Shown here in pieces: positions 48,701 to 58,445 of a DNA stretch of 64,000 nucleotides. Made by a program: the position numbers and the translations under genes. Under the pieces are notes generated by a model. That model was not told where the DNA came from, made no database searches, and saw nothing but the letters and a program-made list of their open reading frames with translations. Origin of the DNA: Anaeramoeba flamelloides (lineage: Eukaryota; Metamonada; Anaeramoebidae); contig JANTQA010000036.1 in assembly GCA_027625915.1 (NCBI GenBank), positions 8,143,001-8,207,000 of the forward strand. The letters are read 5' to 3'. The first letter of the stretch is position 1. Every line of letters begins with the position of its first letter.

Positions 48701-51700
48701 AAACTTTGAAATCAAAAATGTCATTTAGTTACTCTATTTGTGAAAAGAATCAAAGTAAATCAGAGTTGGAATCTTGAAATTTTCAATTTTTTTCGAACAT
48801 TTTTTTTTGATTGAATTTTTGATTTTATTAAAAAATGCTTTTAATCTCGAAATTTGTTCATATGAATGATGGAAATGAATCATATAATAAACCAATAAAA
48901 TAGACCTGAGGAGGTGTGAATTTTAAACAAATTTTTTCTTTTTAGAAGAACCAAACACGCAAGATCACCTTTCCAAATAAATTTGTTGAAATCAAGAATG
49001 AAAAAAATTTTCGTTCAAAAGTATATTTTTGAAGATTTGTTTCTTCATCTTCTTCAATTGGATGGGAATAAACAATTTATAACCTTGAATTTCTCACTGC
49101 ATTCATATTATTTATTATTTTTTAACCAAAAATAGTTTTTTACAAATTTGTTTTCAAAATTCTTTTTTCAAATTATTGTTATCAAACTAAAGCCAAAAAA
49201 AGAATATGACTTCAAAGATTTAAAGTAAAAGGATTGAATTCTTGAAATCATAAAACAACAACAGATTTCAACGAAAAGAAAATGAAAATCTTGTAAAAAA
49301 AAAAATGAAAACAACATTCTGAATTATTTTGGGTTTTTTAAATTTATTGGAAATAAATTTTTTTAAAATAAAACAAGTCCATCCAATAAATATATTTTTC
49401 AAAAGAAGATTTTATATAATATCCTATATTTTTTTGAAGCCAAAATCGAAATTAGATAAATTTAAGAAAAATAGGACTTTAAATTCATTTTGGAAATTCT
49501 TTAGAAATCTCAAATAATTTGTTTTCTCAAAAATTTTTCCAATAAATAGTTTTTCCATTGAAGAATTAAAAATAAAACCAAATTGAAAGATGAAGTAATT
49601 GTAACAAATTTTACAGAAAAGATCAATAAATAAATGATTTTTGTTTATTTTTTCTTGATCAATTTTGTAATTATTTTGATTTACATTTTTTAATTGATAT
49701 CTAAATATACTAAACTCAGATATATCCCAATCTCTTATTTATTTTTTTATTATTATTAAAACCATTAATGTATTTGTTTAAAGAAATATTTATAATAATT
49801 CAGTTTCGAATAAACTGAGGCACTCAAAATTTGAAAAATGTATCCACCCCATTAAAAGTATGATCCATTTTTGAAATGTTCAAAATTCACCTTACTAATA
49901 AATTTAAAAAAATTTTGGTACACTTTCCTTTTTATCAATTTTACTCTAATTTGAAAACATTTTATATCAAAGAACAAATTTTTTTTCAAAAAACTTAAAA
50001 CAAAATTGACTTCCTTTAAGCAATTTTATACAAAATCAATTTATCCATAGGAGTTGTGGTACTTAGGAAAATGATCTACTTGAATATTAGAAAAATTTTT
50101 TTTCAATTGTTAATGAATTATTTAGAAAAAAGAAATAAAAAAACTTTATTTCTTGTCAAGAATTTGATTAAATCCCTTTTCATTGAATTATTTCTTTTTA
50201 CAACTTCCAACAGTTTTTGTAAACAATTTTTTTCTATGATAAGAAGAAAAATATGTTAGAAATTGGATCACATTTTTTATGAAGATGTACGCATTTTTTC
50301 ATTTGAAAATCTAAAAAAAAATGAGTACTTTTGTGCTTATTTTATTTTTTTTTTTTAATTCTATTTTCTGAAATAAGATAAATTTTTGAAAAATGGACTT
50401 TTTTTGATGTTTTAAAAATTGCTTTATAAAAAATAAAATCTTCAATTTTGGGAAAAAAAAAATTGAAAAAAATAATATACAACATAAAAAAAAAAACAAT
50501 TAAACAAAAAAAGAAAATAATTAAACAAAAAAAGAAAATAAACAAGCCAAATTTTATTTTCATTTCGGCAATAATTGCCCAATCAAAAAAACCTTTGTAA
50601 TCGCTACCATTTAAGAAAGGTGGATTTACGATATTATTGAAGAGTTCTCCTGGGTTAATGAATGCTGGGTTTAGCGTTAGTTTGGATAACATTTTCCTAT
50701 TCCGAAAGAGATTTACATTAGAAATACCCTTTCAAACTTTATCATGATCATCTCTATAAAATACCCAAAATTAATTTTCAAAAATTTATATCACTAATGA
50801 GAAATGTGTACTGTATCACAAATAAACTGACAAAAAATATAATTTAACTTTTACAATATATTTCTTTTTCAAATTAATTTTTTTTTTTTCTATCTCATTA
50901 AACTTTTAGTGATAACAATATTTAGAAAAACTACTAAACATGATCTGATACTGGTGTTTTTTTTCATCTTATTTTTAACTTTTGCATTTTTCATTTTTAC
51001 TGGAATTGATAATTCTGTGGCCATGGCGACTGATGATATATGTAAAGGAATAAAGAAAAATGATTTAGGTTTGTATTTTTCTTTTCAATTTTATTCTTTT
51101 TTTTTTTTTTTTTCGTTTTATCTTTCTGCTTTTCAAATTTAATCTTTCTTTTATTCAATTTAATTTAGGAATGTGTTTTGTTGAATTTTCTCAGAAAAGC
51201 CAAATTAAAATTCCTAATACAAATACATTTTAAAAATGAAGAGTAATATAATTTGAGAAGAGATCAAAAAACAAAAAAGGATTCAAGATATTTCACATTT
51301 ATTTGTCATTTTCTGTTCCAAGAACTGATGACTGCTACTTTGAATTTTATCATCTTTTTTTTTTTTTTTTTAACAAACCGCTTAGAACATTAACTGATAT
51401 TTGATATCTTTTGTTTTTTATAGTAACTGCAAATAGAGAATCGATTAAAAGAATCTGTTAATGGGATTCAATTTAAACTTTGCTATTGAAAAAACATTTT
51501 CTAAAAGGGAAAAGTTATGCTTTTTAAATTTTTATCTGAGCAAAAGTAAAATTTTGGGTAAGATAAATTATATTTACCTTAAAATAATTTTCTGAATTAT
51601 TTTTGGTTGTGGTGGGGCTTTACGTTTGAAAACCAATCTCGAAACACCACAAAATATTTAATTATTATTATTTTTACAAAAATAAATGTACTATTTATTG

Positions 51701-52140
51701 TTAATGAAGAGAGGCTATTCAACAAAATTGCCTCTTATTTACCGTTAGGTTTTTTTGAGTTTGCTATTTATTTGGAAAATCAATAGATTTTCGTTAGGTT
51801 TTTTTCACTTTTTGAAATAAAATAGAAAACCTCAAAAAAACCTAACGAAAATCAATAAATTTTCGAAATAAAATAGAAAAACTCAAAAAAACCTCGAACA
51901 CTTCACAAATAAAACAGAAACCCCCAAGAAAACCTAGGTACCCTACGACACTTCTAGAAACTATAAACCTGTATTTAGAGTTCAAAAAATTGTCATGCTT
52001 TAACACTTACAAGTTTTTTTCCATGTGAGTTATTTTTTCTTTTTGATTTTTTTTTTAAATCAACTCAAAGCCGAAAAAAAAAAAAAAGAATCTTAGAAAT
52101 TCCCAAATAAACATCAAGAAAATTGAGACTATATAATGTC

Positions 52141-52178
<38 letters not shown>

Positions 52179-55130
52179 CAAAAAATCTTCTTTTTAACCC
52201 TTTTTTCATTGAAAATATAAACTTTTTTTCAAATAAAAGGGCACAGAAAATTTCAAGAATTATTCATAATTGAATCAAGTTAATTGTGGTATCATTTTAA
52301 AATATAAGAAACTCTTTAAAACATAAAAAAAACACTCGACTGGATATTAAAAACACATTAAAACAAAACAATAAAAATTAAAATTAAATATTTTAAAAAT
52401 TGATTTGTCCTTTTCTTTGAAATGAGAAATCTCGTTTTGCAAATTATAATGAAAAAAAAATTATAAAATCAATAAAAACCATTGAACAAGATGAATTGGG
52501 AAAAATATTATTTAAATTTTATTGATAACTCTTTACACGTCAAACTTTTGTTCTTTAAAGTCTCATTTTCAATATAAAGCCTCAATTAATCTAGGTATTT
52601 TGTTAGAATTATTTTTTTATATATTTTCTTTTTTCTTTGTTCCAGACACCAATCCAATAATGGTCTTACTTAATTCCTATATCTATCTTCATTCAAAATC
52701 AAACTTTTACTGTTTCCGTTTTTATACTGGCATATTATTTCCAAATTGATTTCTTCTTATCTTGTTTTTTTCATTTTCTCAACTGTTCAATCACCATAAA
52801 TAAAAAAAAAAAAATATTAAAAGAAAAAATGAATAATTAAAATGAAAATCACCAATAAATAATTATCATATTAACAATCAAATTCAATAGTATTGATGAT
52901 TTTAGAGTTGTATCCTTTGGTTTGAAAAAGAGTTTACTAATAAATAATTTTGTAATTCTCATTTCAAAAATTTTAACTCATTTTTTTTATGATTTTGATT
53001 TTATTTTTCATTATTTTTAAAATTACAGGTTATTTATATATTTATAATAATTAAAAATTGGATTATTAATAAGATTTAATAATTAGTTGTTATTGAATAC
53101 TAAAGAAAAATCTTTTGTTTTCAATTTATTATTTTAAGGTGAGTCACTATTTTTGAAATATAGTTTATTTTAATATAAACTTAAATTTAAAATTTTAAAA
53201 AACTAAATTAAGTTTCAAATACTTCTAATGGATGTGTCTATTTTGTACTCTCTTTGAATTGGGAGTTACAAATTTAATTTATTTTTCGAAAAAAACATGC
53301 AAAAAGAAAGAGCCTCTAAAAAAAATGAAGAAATACAAAAACAAGAAGTAAAAAAAAAAACAAAATGAAAAAGTTAAAATTAATTGATGTGATAAACCTG
53401 AAGTATTTGAATTCAAATGAATTTGTGTGTATTTTTTTGTAAAATATTTTTATCTTTTTTAGTTTTTTTGTTTTCATTTCGTTTTTCAATGATGTAATAT
53501 TTTACCTGATATTGAAAAAAAATTTTAATCAACGATCGATATTGACGTATAAATTGGGTACTTTTAAATAGCAAAACTCAAATAAAATTAGTTGATGGTG
53601 CCTTCATAACATTTTGATCGTTCTATAATTGTTGAAAAAATTAAATTACGAATAAAATTTTCCAAATAAAATACAAATAGAACCAATTCCATTAAAAATA
53701 CTAATATCCAAATTAATCTATTATTATTTGATTATTATTCATTCTTGTTTTTTTTTATACTTTTTTTAGAGGTTTATGATTATTTTCTTCACCCACTAAA
53801 TAAGAATTACCTTAACGAAGCAAAAGAAACAATTGAAGAGGAAAAAGAAGAGGAATATGAAGAATTAAAAGAGGAAACTGGAACTGATTTTGATGATCAA
53901 ACAATCAATGACTGTAACCCTGAAGATTATACCAATTCTGCAGAAGTGCAGCAAATGAAAGATAATATTTTGAATTATATAACTTTTCTTTCTCATACAG
54001 AGTTCTATCTTGAAGAAAAAGACCTTCAGCATTTACTTGCCGAAAATTTATATTGCAATGTTTTGAATCCAGAATATGATTTTATTACAACGACTCATCT
54101 TGCTTTGGCTATAATTTTATTTTTATTAAGTGTTAATCAATTTATCTATCATAAATTATATTCTGAAGAAGATGAATATTTCCCAGTAATTATTTTCATT
54201 CTGATTTTTTTATTTATTTTTGAAGAGAGATAATTCAACAAAATTACTCCTGTTTGCCTTTAGGTTTTTTTTAATTTTTGTAATAAACAGAAAATTTTTG
54301 AAATTTTCGGTTAATTTCAAAAACTCAAAAAAACCTAACGAAAATCGATAGATTTCACAAATAAAATAGAAAACCTCAAGAAAACCTAGGCACTTTAAGG
54401 CACTCTACGGCACTTCCTAAAACTCTAAATTTAAATAGAGTGTTTTATCCTAGCTATAATTTAGGCGAGATTATAACTCATAAGATATCTTTTCTTTAAA
54501 AAAAGAAAAAGAAAATTTTTTTTAAACAAAGACAATTATTTTCATTCTTATAATTATTGCTATTCTAATTCTGATTCAAATTCTAATTATATTTCTTCTT
54601 CTTCCTTTTCTCCTTCTTCTTCTTATTATAATTCTTATTGTGATCCTTATTCTTATTGATACTTTTTAACTGGATACACCTTATATTTTTCTTTATGATC
54701 AACAATTTATCATATTCTTTTTGGACTACTTCTTTTATAGCGTAACAAAATTCCAAATGATATTGAATTAATGAACCAAAAAAAAGATAAATATTCAGAT
54801 GTGCCAACTGAAAGTGGAAGTGACGATAAAAAACAATTGTTAAATGACGATGATGATCAAAATGAATTTGGAAATATTGATAATGATGAAGAAAATAAAA
54901 GTAGCGAAAATGAAAAAAGTAATAAATCCAAACCTATCTCAGATGAATTGGATGATCAAAACAATGGCACCATCAAAAATAATATTATAGAGAAATTAAA
55001 GGGAAAGCCTATCACTGATTCATTTAATTTAGATGAAACATCCCCTTCAGAAAGTGACAACCAAATTATTGCATCGTATGATGATGATGATGAAGGAGAA
55101 GAATTTCAATTAATCGAAGAGTCAGATTAA
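45749..55130 (+). CDS. Five-TM membrane protein, tweety/prominin-type topology (six exons)
   Basis: Exons 45749-45952, 46091-46272, 46380-46666, 50910-51068, 53770-54185 and 54741-55130 join with GT-AG introns and matching phases into one 545-aa frame. The start is ATG 45749 with a clear signal peptide (MRISVLLLIIFLVFLKTTIS). An extracellular lead of about 45 aa follows, then TM1 (GVLPGIFIFLFFVIYLALF) and a cytoplasmic CCVYKKRPDK turn. TM2 is split by intron 2 (LISIFAVVCIL + FFVILLLIMIVV). Loop 1 is about 65 aa. TM3 (FLIFFCCAMVIVVLIF) and TM4 (LILVFFFILFLTFAFFIF) are separated by about 12 residues. Loop 2 is about 130 aa with three Cys and an acidic stretch, then TM5 (LALAIILFLLSVNQFIY). The tail is about 130 aa, acidic and probably disordered. 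Topology, loop placement and length (~530 aa) resemble tweety homologues (anion channel/lipid-binding family). The signal peptide and the Cys-rich turn after TM1 recall prominins. Family assignment is by architecture, not sequence motif. Introns 3 and 4 are 4.2 and 2.7 kb. Confidence 0.75.
47046..47545. mobile_element. Tc1-like MITE, copy 2 (inverted relative to copy 1)
   Basis: The ends are TGTCAAAATAAAGCGTGCAG near 47050 and GCACGCATTATTTTGATCAC followed by TG|TA at 47544. They invert onto each other over about 45 bp. The interior string ATCAAAGAAACTGATAATAA equals the reverse of 44640-44680. It lies in intron 3 of the five-TM gene. No transposase frame is present. Confidence 0.6.
48605..49835 (+). 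repeat. Repeat A, copy 2
   Basis: It aligns along its whole length with 1925-3135 in the same orientation. Shared strings include AAGATCACCTTTCCAAATAA and AGTGCCACCA. It is diverged and non-coding. It sits in intron 3 of the five-TM gene. Confidence 0.7.
50549..50692 (-). CDS. Possible nested exon or small ORF on the opposite strand
   Basis: The minus frame from ATG 50690-50692 reads MLSKLTLNPAFINPGELF and on through FLNGSDYKGFFDWAIIAEMK. This is compositionally protein-like and richer in G and C than its surroundings. Beyond 50549 the frame runs into a T-rich tandem repeat that looks like intron or low complexity. It lies inside intron 3 of the five-TM gene. It could be a first exon of an antisense gene, a gene relic or chance. 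The plus strand is also open here in one frame. No family is recognised. Confidence 0.25.
51740..51960. repeat. Repeat E cluster with long imperfect palindrome
   Basis: AAAATCAATAGATTTTCGTT followed by AGGTTTTTTTCACTTTTTGA is answered by AAAAAAACCTAACGAAAATC in reverse. Together they could form a hairpin. It ends with the core variant CCTAGGTACCCTACGACACT. Confidence 0.55.
53190..53285 (+). repeat. Repeat D unit
   Basis: The pattern AAGTTTCAAATACTTCTAAT, TGTACTCTCTTTGAATTGGG and CAAATTTAATTTA matches the D units at 3300-3585 in diverged form. It lies in intron 4 of the five-TM gene. Confidence 0.4.
54250..54420. repeat. Repeat E cluster just after exon 5
   Basis: It contains CCTAACGAAAATCGATAGAT, AAATAGAAAACCTCAAGAAA and a doubled core, GGCACTTTAAGGCACTCTACGG with a following CACTTCC. 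It lies only 65 bp beyond the exon 5 donor of the five-TM gene. Confidence 0.55.
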
Positions 55131-55796
55131 TTCAATAATATTATTTTAAAATATAGTAAATCAAATTATTTTGCTTTAATAATATATAGAATTCTAATTT
55201 ATAATTCACTATTAAGTTTATATATTTGATATTTTAATAAACTAAATTCACAAAGTCAATAGTAATCATTTATTTTGAAAAAAACAAAAAATAAAAATTA
55301 ATCAAAAAAATTTTTTAATAAGATTTTTGCGTTATTTGATTCTCAAATAATTTTAAATTAATTTATAACGTGTAAGAGTATTTATCTTTCATTAAATTTA
55401 TTCTGAAAATTTATTTTTGAAAATTTTATTCCATAAGATTAAGGGATTTGTTTGAAACTGAAAAAAATAAAATTTTGAACATGATAAAAATATTTTGTTT
55501 AAAAAAATTATTTTGATGGGGTCAAATTAATTCGATTAATAAAAAGAATTAAAAATTTGTAATTTTAATTCAAAGAGATTATTGACTTGTTCTGAAAAAA
55601 ATCCATAAAATTTTGTAAAGGAAACATTTTTTGAGTGTTTTACATTATTTTTCAAGTTTTTTTTGATTTAGAAAAATATGAAGGTTACATTTTTTTATAA
55701 ATAAATGATAGATAAGCTTTATATGTTTTGTTTTCTCGAGATATTTTTTTTTTATTTTTATAGTTCTGTTTTTTTTTTGTAATAACCCTTTTTTTT

Positions 55797-56180
55797 AGAG
55801 AACCGGTATGGGCCAGTGGTAACACAGCCCAGTGTACAATCTGAAGGACGGGGTTCTATTCCCTTAACCATTATTTCTTATTGTTTACCATTTTCTCAAA
55901 TATCCACCACGGTGTAATTTTAATTAAAAATCGGGTTTATGCTTCTTAGAACCACTAATTCTTTGAGGAAATCGTTTGACCGAATTGAATCTTTTTGACT
56001 ATTATAAAACTGAACGGAATTGGAACAAAATCCCTCTCAATTTATGGAGCGGATCCGATTTTTGGGAGAAATGACCAGCTCTCACTTGGTTCAACAATAT
56101 CTCTAATTCAAATTAGGGATTCGGGCAAACAGGTGGACTTTTAGTACCCACTCTTTAATGGAAAAAAAAAAAAAAAAAAA
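55797..56180 (+). mobile_element. tRNA-headed SINE with poly-A tail and 16-bp TSD
   Basis: The element is flanked by perfect 16-bp copies of AATAACCCTTTTTTTT at 55781-55796 and 56181-56196. The head resembles a Pol III promoter. An A box-like TGGGCCAGTGGTAACA is followed about 35 nt later by a B box-like GGTTCTATTCC, but the anticodon arm does not fold as a functional tRNA. A tRNA-unrelated body of about 290 bp follows, at higher GC than the surroundings. It ends in about 20 A. These are the hallmarks of LINE-mobilised SINE insertion. No LINE is present in the window to supply the machinery. Confidence 0.8.
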
Positions 56181-56279
56181 AATAACCCTTTTTTTTTGTT
56201 AAAATGAAATAAGAATCAGTTAATTTTAATTAAAGAATTGAATTAAAAGATGATATAATAAAAATATTCAAATATTATA

Positions 56280-56830
56280 AATGATAGAAGAAGTGTAAAT
56301 TACACTCAAGTTGTTCTTATAATTAAATTACTTGTAGGGAAATATAAGAAAATAATCATAGGCTTTAAAGTTATTCATTTGAAATACACACACAAATTAT
56401 TTGAAAAGTTTAAAAAAAAAAAAAAAATTTAAATGAAAAAAAGATTAAAAAGAATTTTAAAATTTAAAAAGCATTTATAAGAAGCGATTAGTAAAGAATC
56501 AAAAAATTAAACAATACCAGATTAATGAAGAACATCAAAAATCTGATATAGTGTAATTTTGATGAAGTTAATTTAATTTGATAAATGATCATAAATATTC
56601 ATTTAGAAGATCATAGTTTAATTATTGAAATTTCTTTTTTTATTTTTTTTTGATCTTAGTTGATTTAAGCCTTTATATTTTTATATTTGCTGTTTTTTTT
56701 TCTTATTTTAAAGTTCCTCAGACTTTTATGTAAGTTTCACAGTATTAGCAATAAACCACTTTGACTTTATTCTTTGTAACTCTTCTTCCCAATCTAAAAA
56801 AAATTAACAGTGGAAAAAAATGGATACTGT
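56280..56830 (+). repeat. Repeat B, copy 2
   Basis: It matches 3590-4160 in the same orientation, from GAAGTGTAAATTACACTCAA to TTTGTAACTCTTCTTCCCAA and the GTGGAAAAAAATGG end. It is non-coding. Confidence 0.6.
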
Positions 56831-58445
56831 CAAAACAAATACCTGTTTCTAAGGAATTATAAATAATTGAAAAAATTAAATAAAAGTGATTTGTTCTTCC
56901 TAAAAACAAAATGGTTCAAGAGAATATCAATAATTATAAGTAGACAGACAATAAAAAAAGATTTAAAACATTTTACATATTTGAAAACCTGGCATCTATT
57001 CAAATTAATAGACTTAAAAGCTTTTTAATAAAGAAATATTTTGTATGATATAAAATTTATTTTCTTCAAGATTTGAAATTTCGGTCAAAAAGAAATAAGT
57101 TTTTTATTAATGATAGATCAAGATCAACTTTTTTAGTTATTTTTTAGGATCCTGTTTATGGTAGGGCAATAAATAATGAAAAAAAAAAATAAGATTAACT
57201 TTCAATCACAGTATTTTTGATTACATGGTCATCCTTGGTTATTTATATCTATTACTAATATCAAAGAAAGATTGATCTGTTTTAAAAAATATCAAGAAAA
57301 AATTTATTTTATTTTTATTATCATTTTTTAAAGAGATATCATAAATTAGAAGATAATCTCTTACAACGTCTCTTTGGAATAGAAAAATATGGAGTATTAA
57401 TAGAAATTTTTTCACAGTTAAGGTCAAATCCTAGACATGAGTAAATATGTATGTTGTAAAAAATAGAGTTTTTATAAATTTAGAGATAAATAAGGAGTTC
57501 CATGCAATTACTCACATGAAAGATATTTTAAAAGAAATTTCCATGTTGATTTTTTAAATTAAATAGATTTTAAATATAAAATCGTTTGGTAAATATCAAT
57601 ACTTTGTTTGAAAAATACTATTTTTTAAGAATTGAAACATTGGCAATAAAAAAAGATTTTTTGATAAAATGTCTTTTTATTAATCTATTAAGATAATGAG
57701 AATTTAAATTTACTATAACCTAATTTTGGGTAAATGTAAGAGAAACTCTTTATTTTATCATCAAAATTGTTAAAAACTCTATTTTTTACAACAAACTTAT
57801 TTATTCTTGAGTAATACTGTTATTTCAATTCTTAAGGGACTAATCTCTAACAAATTTTTTCACCTAAATTTAATAGAGATTTAGAAAATTTTTACAAATT
57901 CCTTTGATTTGGAAAATCCCTATTTATTTTCATTATTAAACTTATTTCAAGATAACAAATCCTTATTTGGAAATTGGTTAAAAAATAAATAATAATCCCT
58001 TAATGGGATATAAGATCAACTAATTTCGCTTTTTTTCAATTCTGAAATTTTACTTTCATTTGGGATTAATATTTGTGGTCAATCCAATATATAACAGTAC
58101 AAATAATGAAAAAAACGTTCAAACTAATACACAAAGATCATAAATTACAATCCATTTCATTTATAAACTCTATTTGTACAAGAAAACTTTATGAAATATA
58201 GTAGAAATTTTTTCACATTTATATAATAATAAACAACTCAAAATCGCATAATTTTTTCCCAAGCCATCACAACCTTATTTCAAAATTCTCAAATTATTGA
58301 AGAACTATAAACAGAAAATTTACCAATGAATTTTAGTTTCTAATTAAGCAGATTTAATCTCAAAAATATTATTTCATTGAAATGAGTTTTCATTTTTTTA
58401 TAGTTTTTGATTGTTTTTTATTATTAGTTGTAGTTATTTGTTGAG

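Larger units (their letters stand above)
46667..50909. other. Intron 3 of the five-TM gene, 4.2 kb
   Basis: The donor TTTA|GTAAAT and acceptor ACTTTTAG|TG rebuild an ATG (Met) codon. It contains the Tc1-like MITE copy 2, repeat A copy 2, and a GC-richer patch at 50549-50692 that is open on the minus strand. The rest is AT-rich filler. Confidence 0.65.
51069..53769. other. Intron 4 of the five-TM gene, 2.7 kb
   Basis: The donor TTTAG|GTTTGT and acceptor TTTTTAG|AG rebuild a GAG codon. It holds E modules (51740-51960), a (TA)n run (52149-52173) and a D unit (53190-53285). A frame at 52522-52749 lacks protein character. Confidence 0.65.
55131..58445. other. Intergenic region between five-TM and V-ATPase E genes
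   Basis: It contains the 3' flank of the five-TM gene, the SINE (55797-56180) and repeat B copy 2 (56280-56830). About 1.6 kb of AT-rich DNA upstream of the V-ATPase gene shows no recognisable promoter motif. Confidence 0.6.

Noticed and set aside
53745-54233. Independent 162-aa protein
   Set aside because: It is exon 5 of the five-TM gene with read-through into intron sequence on both sides.
55800-55870. Functional tRNA gene at the SINE head
   Set aside because: The A and B boxes are present, but the anticodon stem and acceptor do not pair as a tRNA, and the unit continues into a SINE body.
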